Shown here: in pieces, positions 62,603 through 64,000 of the stretch
Layout: the number at the start of each line of letters is the position of its first letter
Numbering within the stretch: position 1 is the stretch's first letter
From: Woeseiaceae bacterium
Lineage (GTDB): Bacteria > Pseudomonadota > Gammaproteobacteria > Steroidobacterales > Woeseiaceae
Direction: 5' to 3'
DNA length: 64,000 bases
Assembly (NCBI GenBank): GCA_021773135.1
Contig: JAJFKP010000049.1
Span: forward strand, 1 to 64,000
Notes under the pieces: generated by a model
What the model was told of the DNA's origin: nothing
What the model saw: the letters and a program-made list of their open reading frames with translations, nothing else
The model's database searches: none
Translations under genes and position numbers: made by a program

Positions 62603-63634
62603 TTATTGAAGCGTCTTCCGGTACTGCCGTGGCGATATCCCGAACCAGCGGTAAAACGCACGTGTCAAAGCGGCGGTCTCCGAGTAACCCAGTCGACTGG
62701 CGATCGTGGCGACCGGGAGAGATTTTTGCGCTATCAGCAGTTCGGCAAATGACCGCGCCGCCTCGTCGTGAATTTTCTTGAAACTCGATTCTTCCTTCGC
62801 CAGGCGGCGATGCAGTGTCGCTTCCGATACTCCGAGTCGTGCGGCCGTTTCCCGGGCGCGCAGACCTTTACCGAGTGCCTCATGTGACAGCATCGTTCTT
62901 ACCTCACCCGCAAAAGATTCCCCTCGAGTGATGTCGGCGATGGAAGACTGAATGTGCGCCTCGAGGATTGGAAACAGAAACGGATCGCCCGACCGCGAAG
63001 GGGATTGAAGCAGGTCCGACCGAAAATGCAGGCGATTGGCGCGACGCCGAAACAATACAGGTGCACCGAATATACGCCTGAACGGGCCGTCCGCCGATGA
63101 CGGTTTGTCGTGTTCAAATTCAACCATCGTCAGCTGGCAGGCATTGCCGGTAAATTGCTTGATCAGGTTCCAGGTGCTGCCGATCGAATACTCACTATCA
63201 TGACGGCGATGCAAGATACCATCATCCAGGATTCCATAGTCCACGTACGCGTATTCACCCTCGATTTCCAGATAGAAACGGGAGCCTTCCTGAACGGCGA
63301 ACAAGTATTTGCCGAGGTTTCTGAGCGCGGCTTCCAGGTCTCTGGATTCAAGAAACAGGTATCCGACCGCTCCAACGGTTTGTGGCCCGCCGCGCTCCGA
63401 CAACTCGAGTCCGAGGTAAGGCCGATTCATTGTGTGCGCAAGCCATTCAAAAAGGTCGATGAAACTGCGTAAGGGAACCCTTGCCGTCGCGGCATCAAGC
63501 TGGTCAAGATTAAATCGCTTCAGGCCGTCGTCAATGACGTCCGGGTGTCCGCCAATGGCTTCTACCAGCGCGGCGACGATTTGGTAGGAGATCGTTGGTG
63601 TTGCGTTACTGCCGGAAGGTGCGGACTCGGCCAC
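62603..63634 (-). CDS. AraC family transcriptional regulator with Arabinose_bd-like N-terminus
   Basis: 343 residues from a GTG start. The N-terminal 200 residues fit the AraC-type ligand-binding region of the OruR/GbdR-like group (ALVEAIGGHPDVIDDGLKRF, VPLRSFIDLFEWLAHTMNRP, YLGLELSERGGPQTVGAVGY). The C-terminal double helix-turn-helix reads GLRARETAARLGVSEATLHR, RLAKEESSFKKIHDEAARSF and SLPVATIASRLGYSETAALT, with the hallmark RAFYRWFGISPRQYR. It is divergent from a TonB receptor, which it probably controls. Confidence 0.93.
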   Translation of the reverse strand: MAESAPSGSNATPTISYQIVAALVEAIGGHPDVIDDGLKRFNLDQLDAATARVPLRSFIDLFEWLAHTMNRPYLGLELSERGGPQTVGAVGYLFLESRDLEAALRNLGKYLFAVQEGSRFYLEIEGEYAYVDYGILDDGILHRRHDSEYSIGSTWNLIKQFTGNACQLTMVEFEHDKPSSADGPFRRIFGAPVLFRRRANRLHFRSDLLQSPSRSGDPFLFPILEAHIQSSIADITRGESFAGEVRTMLSHEALGKGLRARETAARLGVSEATLHRRLAKEESSFKKIHDEAARSFAELLIAQKSLPVATIASRLGYSETAALTRAFYRWFGISPRQYRKTLQ

Positions 63635-63665
63635 GCTGTAAGTCGCTGTTTTGCAATATATTGAT

Positions 63666-63698
63666 GCAAATTATCAAATAATTGCGCAATATTATCAA
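63666..63698. promoter_or_regulatory. Direct repeats in the AraC-TonB receptor promoter region
   Basis: GCAAATTATCAA (63666-63677) and GCAATATTATCAA (63686-63698) share TTATCAA with a 21-bp offset, two turns of the helix. This is the usual spacing for AraC-family binding sites. Confidence 0.45.
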
Positions 63699-63842
63699 TA
63701 AATTTTCCAGTAACAGGAGGAATCTTCCTGTCAGGCCCGGCGCGTAACAACGGGCGGAGTCTGTCGCATTACATAATTAATAAAATTTAAGTATAAAGTT
63801 TTTACAGTCAAAACTAATGGTTTCACTGTCGGGGGAAAACCA

Positions 63843-64000
63843 ATGAGATCTTTTTCGTCAAGAAAGTTGTTGCCGTTCGCTGCACTGACCGCTGCCTGTA
63901 GTCTGCCGTTGAGCGGTTACGCACAGGTATTGGAAGAGGTTGTAGTCACGGCGCAAAAGCGTGAGCAGAATATCCAGGATGTCGGTATCGCAATAACGGC
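63843..64000 (+). CDS. TonB-dependent receptor, 5' part only (cut by the window end)
   Basis: The first 52 codons are visible. GGGGGAAAA precedes the ATG. The signal peptide ends near LSGYAQ and is followed by the TonB box and plug start VLEEVVVTAQKREQNIQDVG. The AQKREQNIQDV form is typical of receptors of the FecA/IutA-like or broad gammaproteobacterial type. The gene runs off the window. It is divergent from an AraC regulator with direct repeats between them. Confidence 0.9.
   Translation, partial: MRSFSSRKLLPFAALTAACSLPLSGYAQVLEEVVVTAQKREQNIQDVGIAIT

Overview
The window reads as chromosome of an aerobic Gram-negative heterotroph, most likely a gammaproteobacterium from a marine or saline setting. 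The signs are two large TonB-dependent receptors, many Tat or Sec exported enzymes, NhaA and NhaD type sodium/proton antiporters, TerC, MscL, REP-like palindromes and several decayed genes. The lineage is inference; no rRNA or tRNA gene is visible.

0-24 kb is a sugar-use region. A minus-strand operon (3307 to 137) encodes a GMC oxidoreductase, its Tat-exported small subunit and a DUF1080 (3-keto-disaccharide hydrolase) protein. Upstream of it lie a decayed sugar isomerase and an intact Tat-exported one. Next come a TonB receptor (5705-8890), an IS256 remnant, and a visibly AT-richer block: a Gfo/Idh oxidoreductase without the usual catalytic lysine motif, a PQQ dehydrogenase with a haem c domain, and a ThuA-DUF1080 fusion. 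Then xylA, xylB, galM, a divergent LacI regulator, a seven-repeat FG-GAP protein, a second IS256 remnant and an SSS-family symporter. Four 14-bp palindromes of one pattern (TGWAAWCGWWTWCM) precede the TonB receptor, xylBA, galM/lacI and the FG-GAP gene, which suggests one LacI regulon. The enzymes together suggest periplasmic oxidation at C3 of glycosides, cleavage of the 3-keto sugar, and cytoplasmic aldose use.

24.5-40 kb is accessory. It holds small regulator-plus-enzyme units (ArsR with AHSA1-VOC; TetR with AhpD-like and a membrane protein), many small secreted, VOC or membrane proteins, a broken DUF4760-like gene, and a dispersed family of intergenic palindromic repeats in long (about 65-75 bp) and short (about 24 bp) forms. 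Two large secreted proteins follow, one a lipoprotein with haem c domains at both ends of a Calx-beta stalk.

40-64 kb carries amino acid and ion functions: two class I aminotransferases, an APC permease, NhaD and TerC, an NmrA-like protein, Tat-exported RraA-like and histidinol-phosphate-aminotransferase-like proteins, a 120-bp element with perfect 27-bp inverted ends, MarR-NhaA, a stress-protein unit, a dead sugar ABC permease, exported creatininase and RidA proteins, MscL, Lrp with a VOC protein, a coupled three-gene operon with a DUF6152-hydratase fusion, an AraC regulator, and the start of another TonB receptor cut by the window edge.
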